Assembly: GCA_964454975.1 (NCBI GenBank)
Contig: CAYVVD010000001.1
Span: 186,001 to 250,000 of the forward strand
Source of the DNA: CAYVVD01 sp964454975
Lineage (GTDB): Bacteria > Bacteroidota > Ignavibacteria > Kapaibacteriales > UBA2268
DNA: 64,000 bases
Direction of reading: 5' to 3'
A program made the position numbers and the translations under genes. Below, piece after piece: positions 26,161-35,146 of this stretch (its first letter is position 1; every line of letters starts with the position of its first letter). The notes below the pieces were generated by a model that worked only from the letters and a program-made list of their open reading frames with translations, searched no databases and was not told where the DNA came from.

Positions 26161-26883
26161 GTGCTGGCAATTCTTTTTGTTTCAAGTTTTGTACGCTCGG
26201 CATTCGGATTTGGCGATGCTCTTATTGCAATGCCGCTTCTTGTTTTTTTAATAGATATAAAAATTGCTACTCCTATTGTGGCTCTTGCAGCAATACTTAT
26301 CGCTACAATAATTTTAATAGAAGAATTTCGCAGATTTGATTTAAAACGTCACCTGCCCTTGATACTGTACAGTGTAGCAGGCATACCATTTGGGTTATTT
26401 TACCTCAGGCATGCAGGTGAATCACTCGTTAAGATTGTGCTTGGTGTTGTGCTTTTTATATTTAGCCTTTATAATATACTAAAACCCGGAATGTTGAATT
26501 TGAAAAGTAATAAATCCAAACCGGTTTTTGGTTTCCTGGGTGGACTGCTTGGTGGCGCCTATAACACAAATGGCCCGCCTATAATAATTTACGGCATGCT
26601 TAGGGGATGGGAACCTGCTGAATTCCGGACTATCCTGCAGGGTATTTTCTTCCCTGTAAACCTGACTATCATAATCGGTCATGGCTTGGGTGGATTCTGG
26701 ACTTCTGAAGTGATTGAAACATTCCTTTATGCTCTGCCGGTAATACTGGTTGCAATTTTTGCCGGGAGATTTGTAAACAAGCGAATCAGCATTCAGAGTT
26801 TTGTAAGGCTGATTTATTTCATGCTGCTTGCTATTTCAATTGTGCTGTTAGTTTCAGGTGCGGGGCCCCTCATAGAAATATAG
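26137..26883 (+). CDS. TSUP (TauE/SafE) family membrane permease
   Basis: 248 residues, eight or so hydrophobic segments, typical size. The TSUP signatures are SAFGFGDALIAMPLL near the N-terminus and GGLLGGAYNTNGPPIIIYG at about 131-149. Such proteins export sulfite, sulfoacetate or other small anions. The start is TTG at 26137: an in-frame stop lies 24 bp upstream and no ATG precedes the first membrane segment. The aligned repeat copy A has ATG at the same place. No clear ribosome site is visible. The 3' end overlaps the convergent CPBP gene by 30 bp. Confidence 0.85.
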   Translation: MDSYILILVLAILFVSSFVRSAFGFGDALIAMPLLVFLIDIKIATPIVALAAILIATIILIEEFRRFDLKRHLPLILYSVAGIPFGLFYLRHAGESLVKIVLGVVLFIFSLYNILKPGMLNLKSNKSKPVFGFLGGLLGGAYNTNGPPIIIYGMLRGWEPAEFRTILQGIFFPVNLTIIIGHGLGGFWTSEVIETFLYALPVILVAIFAGRFVNKRISIQSFVRLIYFMLLAISIVLLVSGAGPLIEI

Positions 26884-27477
26884 ACCAAGCCCAACGGTAA
26901 ATACATATCCACCATAAATACCGTGTTCTATTGCAGCGACAAGAATTGAACCTGTGTCACGGTATGTTCGGGCAAACAAAATCCCACCAAGCAGTGAAAA
27001 TCCAATTGCAATCCAGTTATCATAAATAATATGAAGAAAGGCAAATACTAAAGCGTTTGATAAAATCATAATCCAACCGGAGCCGACAAGCTTACCATAA
27101 CGGTGAAAGAAAAATGCACGGTAAACTATCTCTTGTGTATAAGCTGAAAGAGCAGGGTAGAGTAACATTACAAGAGCCCAAAGCCAGGGACGATAATGTG
27201 GAAACTTGAGGAATGTCCATGGCTGATAGAAGTAGACAAAAAAGAATAATAAAAGGGCAATTATGATAAACCTGAGTAATATTTTGGGCAGGTAATCAAG
27301 TAATTTATCGATGGAGAAGAAACGTTTGTTATCAAAGGATTTATCCCTGAAAAGTATAAAAGTGATAATTCCTGTTACAGCTATAAGTACAGGTATCTTT
27401 GGAATACCTACGGGATCAAAATAAAAAACAAGCGGTATTAAAATAAATACAAATAAAAACTCGGCTAATTTTCCCAA
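26854..27477 (-). CDS. CPBP intramembrane protease-like protein with Gln in motif 1
   Basis: 207 residues with about six membrane segments. The CPBP (Abi/Rce1-type) motifs are present but altered. Motif 1, normally EExxxR, reads Q115-E116-IVY-R120. Motif 2 FAFLH and the final AAIEHGIYG histidine remain. Whether it still cleaves peptides is uncertain. The start is TTG at 27477, with AGAGGA seven bases upstream and no ATG before the first membrane segment. It converges on the TSUP permease and overlaps it by 30 bp. Confidence 0.8.
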   Translation of the reverse strand: MGKLAEFLFVFILIPLVFYFDPVGIPKIPVLIAVTGIITFILFRDKSFDNKRFFSIDKLLDYLPKILLRFIIIALLLFFFVYFYQPWTFLKFPHYRPWLWALVMLLYPALSAYTQEIVYRAFFFHRYGKLVGSGWIMILSNALVFAFLHIIYDNWIAIGFSLLGGILFARTYRDTGSILVAAIEHGIYGGYVFTVGLGLYFYEGPRT

Positions 27478-27684
27478 TCAAAATCCTCTATAAATTTCAA
27501 TACTTTGACGAATGGAAAGTTATACGGTTTTAAATAACTTATTGTATCAATGATTGATTTATTCACGGTATAGAAGATGCCCAAAATAGATTAAAATCGC
27601 ACTTTTTCACACGGCTTTTCCAGGTAATCTACCTTGTAATAATGCAACCCATTTCCACACAAAATTTACAAAAGCCTCTATTTT

Positions 27685-27715
27685 TTTGTTGCATTTTCCA
27701 TTTTGGTTAATTTTG
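27685..27715 (+). promoter_or_regulatory. Bacteroidota-type promoter of serA (TTTG / TAnnTTTG)
   Basis: TTTG at 27685-27688 and TAATTTTG at 27708-27715 are separated by 19 bp, matching the known -33/-7 consensus of Bacteroidota housekeeping promoters. Transcription would begin about 35-40 bp before the serA ATG. The region is T-rich, so chance matches are possible. Confidence 0.45.
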
Positions 27716-27756
27716 GAGATTGTTTTGAAATCAGTTTATTTAATAAAAGGTACAAA

Positions 27757-28662
27757 ATGAAAGTTCTCGTCAGCGACGGAATACACCCCAAAGGAGCAGA
27801 AATGCTGCGCAATGCCGGCCACGAAGTTATAGAAGAGAAATACTCACCTGATGAATTACTCGAAAAGATTTCCGGATTTGATGCAATTATCGTACGTTCC
27901 GCTACAAAAGTTCCTAAAGAAGTAATAGATGCAGGCAAGCTGAAATGTATTGCTCGAGGTGGTGTGGGCTTGGACAATATTGATACAGCTTATGCTAAGG
28001 AAAAGGGAATTCCTGTTCTTAATACTCCCGGTGCTTCCTCTATTTCAGTTGCTGAGCTTGCAATAGCACACATGATGGGTATCGGTCGCTTTTTGCACCG
28101 CAGCAAGATGGAGATGATGGATGGTAAATGGCCGAAGAAAGATTATAAAGCGGGGAGGGAAGTTACCGGCAAAACACTTGGTCTTATTGGAATTGGCAAC
28201 ATCGGTAAAGAAACTGCAAAGCGTGCGCTTGGGCTGCAAATGAAAGTTATAGCTCATGATCCTTTTGTTAAAGAGATTGATATGGATATTCGCTTGGTAG
28301 ATAAAGATGAACTACTTGCAAAGGCTGATTATATATCCCTCCATATACCATTTATTAAAGAGCAGGGTCCGGTTCTCGCTGAAGCGGAATTTGCAAAAAT
28401 GAAAGATGGTGTTGTTATTATTAATTGTTCGAGAGGAGGTGTTGTAAAAGAAACCGCTTTGCTTGATGCTCTAAACAGCGGCAAAGTTGATTATGCTGCA
28501 ATGGATGTTTATGAAACAGAACCACCTACTGAAGCACAACAGGAATTAATCAAACATCCTAACACTGCGGTCACACCACATATTGGCGCTTCAACCAACG
28601 AAGCACAGGAACGCGTAGGAACAGAAATAGCACAAAAAGTAATTGACGCATTAGCTAACTAA
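27757..28662 (+). CDS. serA: D-3-phosphoglycerate dehydrogenase, short form
   Basis: 301 residues from the ATG at 27757, with AAAGG before it; an 18-codon extension has no support. First step of serine synthesis: NAD-dependent oxidation of 3-phosphoglycerate. The nucleotide motif GLIGIGNIGKE, the catalytic Arg in CSRGGVV, the catalytic Glu region (YETEPP) and the catalytic His in TPHIGAST are visible. It lacks the C-terminal ACT and intervening domains, so serine feedback through ACT is absent. Related 2-hydroxyacid dehydrogenases cannot be fully excluded, but the DUF1015 gene 9 bp downstream and the nearby serC support SerA. Confidence 0.92.
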   Translation: MKVLVSDGIHPKGAEMLRNAGHEVIEEKYSPDELLEKISGFDAIIVRSATKVPKEVIDAGKLKCIARGGVGLDNIDTAYAKEKGIPVLNTPGASSISVAELAIAHMMGIGRFLHRSKMEMMDGKWPKKDYKAGREVTGKTLGLIGIGNIGKETAKRALGLQMKVIAHDPFVKEIDMDIRLVDKDELLAKADYISLHIPFIKEQGPVLAEAEFAKMKDGVVIINCSRGGVVKETALLDALNSGKVDYAAMDVYETEPPTEAQQELIKHPNTAVTPHIGASTNEAQERVGTEIAQKVIDALAN

Positions 28663-28671
28663 GGAGGGAAA

Positions 28672-29913
28672 ATGGCTGTTTTTAAACCATTCAGAGCTAT
28701 CAGGCCAAAACCGGAATTTGCTTCTAATATAGCAGCTCCTCCTTATGATGTGGTTAGTTCATCTGAGGCGCGTGAGTTTGTTAAAGACAAACCGCTGTCA
28801 TTTCTTCATGTTGGCAAACCCGAAGTTGACCTGCCCGAAGATATTGACCATTATGACAGGCAGGTTTATGAAAAAGGAAGGGAAAATCTTCAAAAGTTGA
28901 TTGATGACGGCTATTTAGTCGAAGATTCCCAGCCATATTTCTATGTCTATGCCCAGACTATGGATGGCAGGACACAATACGGGCTTGTTGGATGCGCTTC
29001 TGTAGAAGATTACTGGAATGATATAATTAAGAAGCACGAAAAAACTCGCAAGGTAAAGGAAGAAGACCGGTGCAACCATGTTCGGGTTACAAATGCCCAC
29101 TCCGGGCCGATATTCCTGACGTATAAAGATAATGCAGAAATTGATGCAATCATAAGCCGTGTTATATCCGAACTACCTGAAAATGACCATGTCGCTGAAG
29201 ATGGTATCAGGCACCAAAGCTGGGTGATCAAAGACACCAGACTAAATTCGAAAATAAATGAAATCCTTTCAAACGTTAACGCATTTTATGTAGCCGACGG
29301 CCACCACCGATCTGCAGCAGCCGCGATAGTAGGTAAAGAACGCAGGGATGCAAACCCTAATCACAGGGGAGATGAACACTATAATTTTTTCCTTGCGGTT
29401 CTGTTCCCTGCAAGCCAATTGAAAATCCTTGATTACAACCGTGTTGTAAAGGATTTAAACGGGCACAGCGAATCGGAATTCCTTAAACTTTTAGGCGAAA
29501 AGGCAAAACTAACTCCACGTGATGGTGCTTTCAAGCCTTCAAGGAAAGGTGAAGCGGGCATGTACATTTCAAACCGTTGGTACAGCTTGGCGTTCAACAA
29601 AGAATTTCTCGAAATTGAAGATCCCGTTGAAAGCCTGGACGTTGCAATACTCCAGCGTGAAATTCTCACACCAATACTTGGTATTGATGACCCGCGGACA
29701 AGCAACAGGATAGATTTTGTTGGTGGAATTCGTGGGCTGGTAGAGCTTGAGAAACGAGTCAACTCAGGTGAAATGCAGGTAGCATTTTCGATGTTCCCGA
29801 CTTCCGTAAAAGAGCTGATGAGTATTGCAGATGCAGGAAAAATTATGCCGCCAAAGTCGACTTGGTTCGAGCCGAAACTCCGGGATGGGCTATTTGTTCA
29901 TTTCCTTGATTAA
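28672..29913 (+). CDS. DUF1015 family protein linked to serine synthesis
   Basis: 413 residues, full length for the family (MAVFKPFRAIRPKPEFA start, APPYDVVSSSEAREF, and the central YVADGHHRSAAA at about 203-214). The ADGHHR element resembles the catalytic or nucleotide site of ParB/sulfiredoxin-fold kinases, so a role in serine phosphate metabolism is a reasonable hypothesis but not proven. AAGGAGGG lies just before the ATG, nine bases after the serA stop, so it is cotranscribed with serA. A strong palindromic terminator ends the unit. Confidence 0.9.
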   Translation: MAVFKPFRAIRPKPEFASNIAAPPYDVVSSSEAREFVKDKPLSFLHVGKPEVDLPEDIDHYDRQVYEKGRENLQKLIDDGYLVEDSQPYFYVYAQTMDGRTQYGLVGCASVEDYWNDIIKKHEKTRKVKEEDRCNHVRVTNAHSGPIFLTYKDNAEIDAIISRVISELPENDHVAEDGIRHQSWVIKDTRLNSKINEILSNVNAFYVADGHHRSAAAAIVGKERRDANPNHRGDEHYNFFLAVLFPASQLKILDYNRVVKDLNGHSESEFLKLLGEKAKLTPRDGAFKPSRKGEAGMYISNRWYSLAFNKEFLEIEDPVESLDVAILQREILTPILGIDDPRTSNRIDFVGGIRGLVELEKRVNSGEMQVAFSMFPTSVKELMSIADAGKIMPPKSTWFEPKLRDGLFVHFLD

Positions 29914-29937
29914 GTGTAATAATATAAAATTAATTAA

Positions 29938-29968
29938 AGAGCCGCACGGCCGTGCGGCTCTTTGTTTT
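29938..29968. terminator. Perfect 24-bp palindromic bidirectional terminator
   Basis: The palindrome 29938-29961 (arms AGAGCCGCACGG and complement) is followed by TTTGTTTT. It lies between the convergent DUF1015 and peroxidase genes and can serve both. A near-identical element ends ubiA at 62749. Confidence 0.9.
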
Positions 29969-29969
29969 C

Positions 29970-31235
29970 TTACTTTCCAAATACAGGTATCAATCCGCTT
30001 GGCACCTCATCCGGCACAGTCAATAGCTCTGGATCCAGCATTGAACCATTATCGGTTAATGATTTCATGAATTCAATTATAGCATCTACCTCATCGCCGG
30101 TTAATCCCAAAGGTTTTCTTAAATCCGGGTGTAGCATTTCGTCTGTAACTCCGGGATGCCTGGGATTTGCGCCGAGATTATAAAAATCAAGAACTTCTCT
30201 TAATGTAGCTAAAGACCCATCGTGCATATATGGTGCTGTCAGCTCTACATTTCTTAGTGAGGGTGTCCTGAAAGCATATTTATCAAGAGGATCTTTTGTA
30301 TGTTCCATCCTGCCAAGGTCATCGCCCGGTACCATTCCTTTCCCGGGTCCAATCTGTTCAACACCCTGGACTACAAAAGAAAAATTACTGAACATCGGCC
30401 CCCCATGGCAATTCGAACATTTTGCCTTTCCAAAGAAAAGTTCAAGCCCCTGCCTCTGTTTGTCCGACAGAGCGTTTTTTTGTCCAAGTACAAACCTGTC
30501 ATAAGCAGAATTCTTGGTATTTAGCTCCCTTTCATAGGCAGCTACGGCCTTCGCATAGGTTTCATCATCTATTAAAGATTTCCGCCTGCCTTCGTCATAA
30601 TCTTTTGCTTCCTGTGGGAAAGCCTGCCTGAAAAAAGAAACATATTCAGGAATAGCCATAAGCCTTAAACAAATACTGTCCAGTGCAATTATGGCAGCTT
30701 CTTCATCTGTGCCAGGGAAAGCATCACCGCGCATCTCCACACGTGATGTTGGTGGTTTGGTTGATTGTTCTTCAAGGCTGTTTACCCTTCCATCCCAGAA
30801 CATGATTCCTTTGTGTGAAGGGACACCATTATCATCAAAATTGTATGCCGTATTGAATACTGTAGGAGCGTTACGTGGTACATCTTCAATCTCTTTACCA
30901 GTGACAGCAGAATTTGAAATCACCCTGTCAGGGCCAAGGCCAACTCCTGATACGCCTGCGGAAAGTTTTCTCCCGTCAGCGAAAGCAAAATCGGGGTGGT
31001 GGCATGTAGCGCAGGATGCATCTTTTTCTCCTCCTACAATCGGGTCGAAAAACAATAGTTTTCCGAGATATATGCGGGTCTCATTTTTGGGATTATCAGG
31101 TGGATACGGGATTTCTCCAAGAGTCTGCAAATTATACTTTTGCACCAGGTCCGTTTCAGTATTGGAGGGACCATTTTCCTCTTCGCATGCCCAGAGAATA
31201 GCCAACAGAGGAATAAGAAATAAAATACGCCTCAT
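29970..31235 (-). CDS. Di-haem cytochrome c peroxidase/MauG family lipoprotein
   Basis: 421 residues from the ATG at 31235 (AGAGG upstream); the longer frame has no ribosome site. A lipoprotein signal ends at LWAC (Cys17). Two c-type haem sites are present, C75ATC78H79 and C273SNC276H277, with the MauG-type KYNLQTLGEIPYPPDNP and GKLLFFDP segments and TPSLRNVELTAPYMHDGS near the end. It reduces hydrogen peroxide with electrons from small cytochromes, or acts as a MauG-like oxidase. Periplasmic or surface side of a membrane. An isolated TATATTTG (31278-31285) upstream lacks a partner -33 box. Confidence 0.93.
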   Translation of the reverse strand: MRRILFLIPLLAILWACEEENGPSNTETDLVQKYNLQTLGEIPYPPDNPKNETRIYLGKLLFFDPIVGGEKDASCATCHHPDFAFADGRKLSAGVSGVGLGPDRVISNSAVTGKEIEDVPRNAPTVFNTAYNFDDNGVPSHKGIMFWDGRVNSLEEQSTKPPTSRVEMRGDAFPGTDEEAAIIALDSICLRLMAIPEYVSFFRQAFPQEAKDYDEGRRKSLIDDETYAKAVAAYERELNTKNSAYDRFVLGQKNALSDKQRQGLELFFGKAKCSNCHGGPMFSNFSFVVQGVEQIGPGKGMVPGDDLGRMEHTKDPLDKYAFRTPSLRNVELTAPYMHDGSLATLREVLDFYNLGANPRHPGVTDEMLHPDLRKPLGLTGDEVDAIIEFMKSLTDNGSMLDPELLTVPDEVPSGLIPVFGK

Positions 31236-31340
31236 CTGATGCCTCTTATGGGTTATTAGGAACAATTGTATTAAATACAAATATATGTTAAATAGGAGTG
31301 AAATTAAAATGAATTGAAAATGAAGGAGGACGTGAAAATC

Positions 31341-32003
31341 CTATCTGATTAATGCTTTTCTCATTGCAGCAACATTGTCTTTTAAATTTCCTTTAAATAA
31401 ACCTGAACCGCTTACAAGCATTGTAGCGCCGGCTGATGCAATTTTTGCTGCATTCTCTATTTTAACTCCTCCGTCAACCTCTATTTCAACATGCTGTAAT
31501 CCGTTGTCATCAAGAAATGCCCGTAGTTTTTTGCACCTGTTCATGAAAGAGGGAATAAATTTCTGCCCACCCAATCCGGGGTTAACAGACATTAAAAGAA
31601 TGAAATCGCAGTACTCTGCGGCTTCATAGCAATACTCAAGAGGAGTAACGGGATTGAGCGCTATGCCGGCCATAATACCGAAGCTTTTAATTAATGAGAG
31701 TGACCGGTGCATGTGGTTCAAAGCCTCGGCATGAACAGAAATATAATTAGCGCCGGCTTTTACAAAATCTTCGATATAATTATCAGGATTACTAATCATA
31801 AGGTGGCAATCAACAGGTAATGAGGAACTTTTGCTTACCGCTTCGGTTATCATAGGGCCGATAGTGATATTCGGGACAAAATGTCCATCCATAACATCCA
31901 CGTGCAGAATATCTGCCCCTGCTTCTTCACATGCTATTACTTCTTCGCCAAGCCTGGCAAAATCACAAGATAACAGTGATGGCAGAATTTTTACTTTATT
32001 CAT
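31341..32003 (-). CDS. rpe: Ribulose-phosphate 3-epimerase
   Basis: 220 residues, normal length. Interconverts ribulose-5-phosphate and xylulose-5-phosphate in the pentose phosphate pathway. Signature elements are LPSLLSCDFARLGEE at the start, HVDVMDGHFVPNITIGP with metal His/Asp, VDCHLMI, MSVNPGLGGQKFIP and EVDGGV. The start codon overlaps the stop of the Lon-type protease gene by 4 bp (ATGA), so it is translated by coupling. Confidence 0.97.
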   Translation of the reverse strand: MNKVKILPSLLSCDFARLGEEVIACEEAGADILHVDVMDGHFVPNITIGPMITEAVSKSSSLPVDCHLMISNPDNYIEDFVKAGANYISVHAEALNHMHRSLSLIKSFGIMAGIALNPVTPLEYCYEAAEYCDFILLMSVNPGLGGQKFIPSFMNRCKKLRAFLDDNGLQHVEIEVDGGVKIENAAKIASAGATMLVSGSGLFKGNLKDNVAAMRKALIR

Positions 32004-34474
32004 TTCTTTGAGTTATTTTTTGCTGTTTTATAAAAAGTATCGAGTTTTTTATTTACTTCCGCATACAGGCTGCCCGGCGTGTAAGTACCATCCTTCCTAA
32101 GCTCCCCGGCTTTTATACCCATAATTATCTCCACACCTTCATCAATGCTCTTAATAGCCCAGATATGGAATTTACCTTGTTTTACAGCCTCTACGATGCT
32201 TGTGCAAAGCATAAGGTCTTTTACATTCTGATGAGGCAATATTACTCCCTGGTCGCCTGTTAGCCCGCGCTCATCGCAAACTTCAAAAAATCCCCGGATT
32301 TTTTCATTTTCTCCGCCAATTGGCTGGATGTCTCCCTTTTGGTTTACCGAACCTGTAATGGCAATGTTTTGCTTTATTGGAATTTCGCTGATAGCCGACA
32401 GGATAACATATATCTCTGCTGCTGATGCGCTGTCACCGTCAATCCCGCCGTAGGACTGTTCAAAAGTAATTGAAGCAGTCAATGCTAATGGTCGTTTATA
32501 AGCAAATTTTTGTTGCAGGAAGCCGGAGATAATCATCACTCCTTTGTTGTGGATGTTTCCGCTTAGGTTAGCCTCGCGTTCAATATTGATTATTCCCTTG
32601 TTGCCTGCGCTGATGTTTGCTGTTATTCTTGCAGGTTTGCCAAAAGTAATGATTCCATTGCTCATCACAGTTAAGCCATTAATCATTCCTATGCGTGAGC
32701 CTTCGGTAGATATCAGCATATCGCCGTTTGTGATGTGCAGTTTTGTTTTTTCATCAATCAGGTCGTGTCTTCTTCTGCGCCAATTAATTGCCCTGTCAAC
32801 ATCCTGTCTTTGAATCAGGCCGGTTCGGATTTTTTTCATGTAAAATGCAGACTCGCGTATTATATCCGCTACATCAGAAAATTTGAGAGTAATTCTGTTC
32901 TGAGCACCTGCCTCCTCGCATGCCCATTCAACAATCGCTGCAACTCCGTCCGGAGAGAAATGGGGTAGTTTTTCCTGTGTGCATATTTTATTTACAAACC
33001 GCGCGTAATGTTGCAGCATCTTATCGCTTCGTTCGGTCTCGTAGTCGAACTGGGCATTGATTTTAAATATTTTCTTGAAGCCCTTTTCATAATTGTAAAG
33101 CAGGTTGTAAAGAGTTTGACCGCCAATAATTATTACTTTCACATTCACATCAATCGGCTCGGGTTTCAGATGCGATTGCGAAACCTGGAAAAATGTATCG
33201 GATGGCTGTATCTCAAGTTTATTATAAAGAAGCACTCTTTTAAGCGAAATCCATACACCCGGTTCATTGAACAGGTCATCTGCATTTACAATTAAATATC
33301 CCTGGTCTGCCTGTAGTAGGGAGCCTGATTTAATCTTAGTGAAATCAGTTCGCCAGAAACCGCGGTTGTCGTAAACTCTTTCTTTTGTCCCAAACAGGTT
33401 GGAATAAGTGGGGTTGCGTTCAATCACTACAGGTGCTGATTTTGTATGTGTGTTGTCGAGAATTACATTTACAGCGAAGATATCGAATTTTTCAGTGTTA
33501 ATTTGACCGTTCTCTACTTCTGCGAATTGTGGTATCGGACTCCCGCTTTGGACAAAGATTCGGAGGTGATTTAAAATATAGTCCTTTACTTCGGTGATGT
33601 ACTCCTGAACCTTAGTGTAAGGAAACATTTCAAGCATATCAGTAAATACCGAATCTACAATCACATGGGCCGAATCTTTGTCGAGCCTTGAAAGTTCCTT
33701 ACGGAACTCCTGCATGTTTCTCATGCCCAATCTTACGAGGTCATAAATTTCGTTGTGGAATTTGCGGTAATACTCCTTTATTTTATCTGCATCTTCCCTT
33801 TTTAAATCTCCTTTAATTACCATTTCATCAAGATCGTCAACCTTGACTGGTTTTCCTTTTACAACCGGGAATACCTCCATCTGTGACTGGCCTTCTTCGT
33901 TTTCGAGAGCACCCCGAACAAATCCATAAGGCTTAATTTTTGAATCAAATTCGCTTAGTAATTCTATTTCCCTTTCCTGGAATTCTTCAACGAGTTTTTT
34001 CTTTAATTTCTGATAATTGTCCTCTTCGAAATATTTAGGCAGACGTTGGCGAAGGAAGTTGATCTTGTCATCCATCTCATTTGCAAATATCCTGCCCTTG
34101 CCTCGCTGCAATCTAAGCAGCCTTGGCTGGTCCGGTTTAGCAAAATTATGAACAAAGCAGAAATCAAATACTTCGGGATTGCGAGATGTTACATCCTGAA
34201 GTATTTTCTTGACTGTTGTCAGCCTTCCAGTACCTGAAATTCCTGTAACGAAAATATTATAACCGATTGCAAACAACTCGGAACCGATTCGAATGGCTTC
34301 AATAGCCCGCTCCTGGCCTACTATGTCTTCGAGCGGTTTTAGATTTTCCGTTGATTTGAATTTAAATTTTGAATTGGGGCAAACCCAGCGTAGTCTGTTG
34401 GTGCTCACTGAGAATTTGGTATTTATTGTGTCCGGGCTGATTGACTTAAGGTTTACTTCACTTTTTTGGGGCAT
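32000..34474 (-). CDS. Lon-type (S16) ATP-dependent protease, LonB/YcbZ-like
   Basis: 824 residues from the ATG at 34474; an upstream TTG at 34507 overlapping the neighbour's stop is the alternative. An N-terminal AAA-like region contains DIVGQERAIEAIRIG and the nucleotide loop TGISGTGR (Walker A with Arg-Leu in place of the usual Lys-Thr/Ser). A long insert follows, then an S16 protease domain with catalytic Ser682 (GDSAS) and Lys725 (ENEKIRGF); the 43-residue spacing equals that of canonical Lon. The unusual loop suggests altered ATP use, as in YcbZ-like members. Cytoplasmic. Linked to rpe by a 4-bp overlap. Confidence 0.92.
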   Translation of the reverse strand: MPQKSEVNLKSISPDTINTKFSVSTNRLRWVCPNSKFKFKSTENLKPLEDIVGQERAIEAIRIGSELFAIGYNIFVTGISGTGRLTTVKKILQDVTSRNPEVFDFCFVHNFAKPDQPRLLRLQRGKGRIFANEMDDKINFLRQRLPKYFEEDNYQKLKKKLVEEFQEREIELLSEFDSKIKPYGFVRGALENEEGQSQMEVFPVVKGKPVKVDDLDEMVIKGDLKREDADKIKEYYRKFHNEIYDLVRLGMRNMQEFRKELSRLDKDSAHVIVDSVFTDMLEMFPYTKVQEYITEVKDYILNHLRIFVQSGSPIPQFAEVENGQINTEKFDIFAVNVILDNTHTKSAPVVIERNPTYSNLFGTKERVYDNRGFWRTDFTKIKSGSLLQADQGYLIVNADDLFNEPGVWISLKRVLLYNKLEIQPSDTFFQVSQSHLKPEPIDVNVKVIIIGGQTLYNLLYNYEKGFKKIFKINAQFDYETERSDKMLQHYARFVNKICTQEKLPHFSPDGVAAIVEWACEEAGAQNRITLKFSDVADIIRESAFYMKKIRTGLIQRQDVDRAINWRRRRHDLIDEKTKLHITNGDMLISTEGSRIGMINGLTVMSNGIITFGKPARITANISAGNKGIINIEREANLSGNIHNKGVMIISGFLQQKFAYKRPLALTASITFEQSYGGIDGDSASAAEIYVILSAISEIPIKQNIAITGSVNQKGDIQPIGGENEKIRGFFEVCDERGLTGDQGVILPHQNVKDLMLCTSIVEAVKQGKFHIWAIKSIDEGVEIIMGIKAGELRKDGTYTPGSLYAEVNKKLDTFYKTAKNNSKK

Positions 34475-34503
34475 TTCCGTACCGCTTTTTGATTTCAATA
34501 TAA

Positions 34504-35058
34504 TCAAAATCTGTAACCTACACCTACACCACCCGCAAACATCAATCCTTTGCGGTTCCTGAAATTTGTAAACCCATTGTTATTTTCAGAATAATATACG
34601 AATCCTGCATCAAAGTTAATGGCAACGCGCTCGAGTACTAATATTTCCAGGCCAAATCCCGGCCCTACGGTAAAAGTACGTTCTATCGTTTTCTCATAAG
34701 ATTCATCTACAACAGTCATTTCTGACAATATATAGTAATAATCATTATCCTCCCAATACATAAGGCTGGCTCCGAAAATGGCATAAAACCGTGTTTCTTT
34801 CATCTTGATGAGGTCATATTGTGATTCAGCGCCATAGCTGATAAACCACTCGCTGTAATTATCCTCTTCCCAGTATGTTACAACGCCTGTGGTTTTGATG
34901 CGCCAGTCTTTTACTAATTCCCGCTGATAACTAATGCCTATACCGGAGAACAAAGAAGCAGAAAGTCCCAACATATTCTTCTTGAAATTGTCTTCTGCAT
35001 CCTGTGCCGATACAATACAGATTGGAATTAACACTAATAAAACAACTAACTTTTTCAT
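34504..35058 (-). CDS. Outer-membrane beta-barrel-like protein, unknown
   Basis: 184 residues. Signal peptide about 1-18 (ending VSAQ). Alternating beta-strand pattern with many aromatic residues and a terminal Phe (VGVGYRF) indicates an outer-membrane barrel. I do not recognise a specific family. GGGGTG precedes the ATG. Its stop lies at the alternative TTG start of the Lon-type gene, so the three genes are likely one transcript. Confidence 0.75.
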   Translation of the reverse strand: MKKLVVLLVLIPICIVSAQDAEDNFKKNMLGLSASLFSGIGISYQRELVKDWRIKTTGVVTYWEEDNYSEWFISYGAESQYDLIKMKETRFYAIFGASLMYWEDNDYYYILSEMTVVDESYEKTIERTFTVGPGFGLEILVLERVAINFDAGFVYYSENNNGFTNFRNRKGLMFAGGVGVGYRF

Positions 35059-35146
35059 TTTTCACCCCGTTGATGAAGTATTTATTTATTGAACGTGGAA
35101 TTAATCAGAAAGTTCACTCTTAATAGTTTCCGGGGTTATAAAAGCG

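Noticed and set aside
30691..31239. 182-codon plus-strand frame over the peroxidase
   Set aside because: Shadow of a gene with two haem sites and a lipoprotein signal.
31278..31285. TATATTTG on the minus strand before the peroxidase gene
   Set aside because: Consensus -7 match but no -33 box at the right distance; too weak to call.
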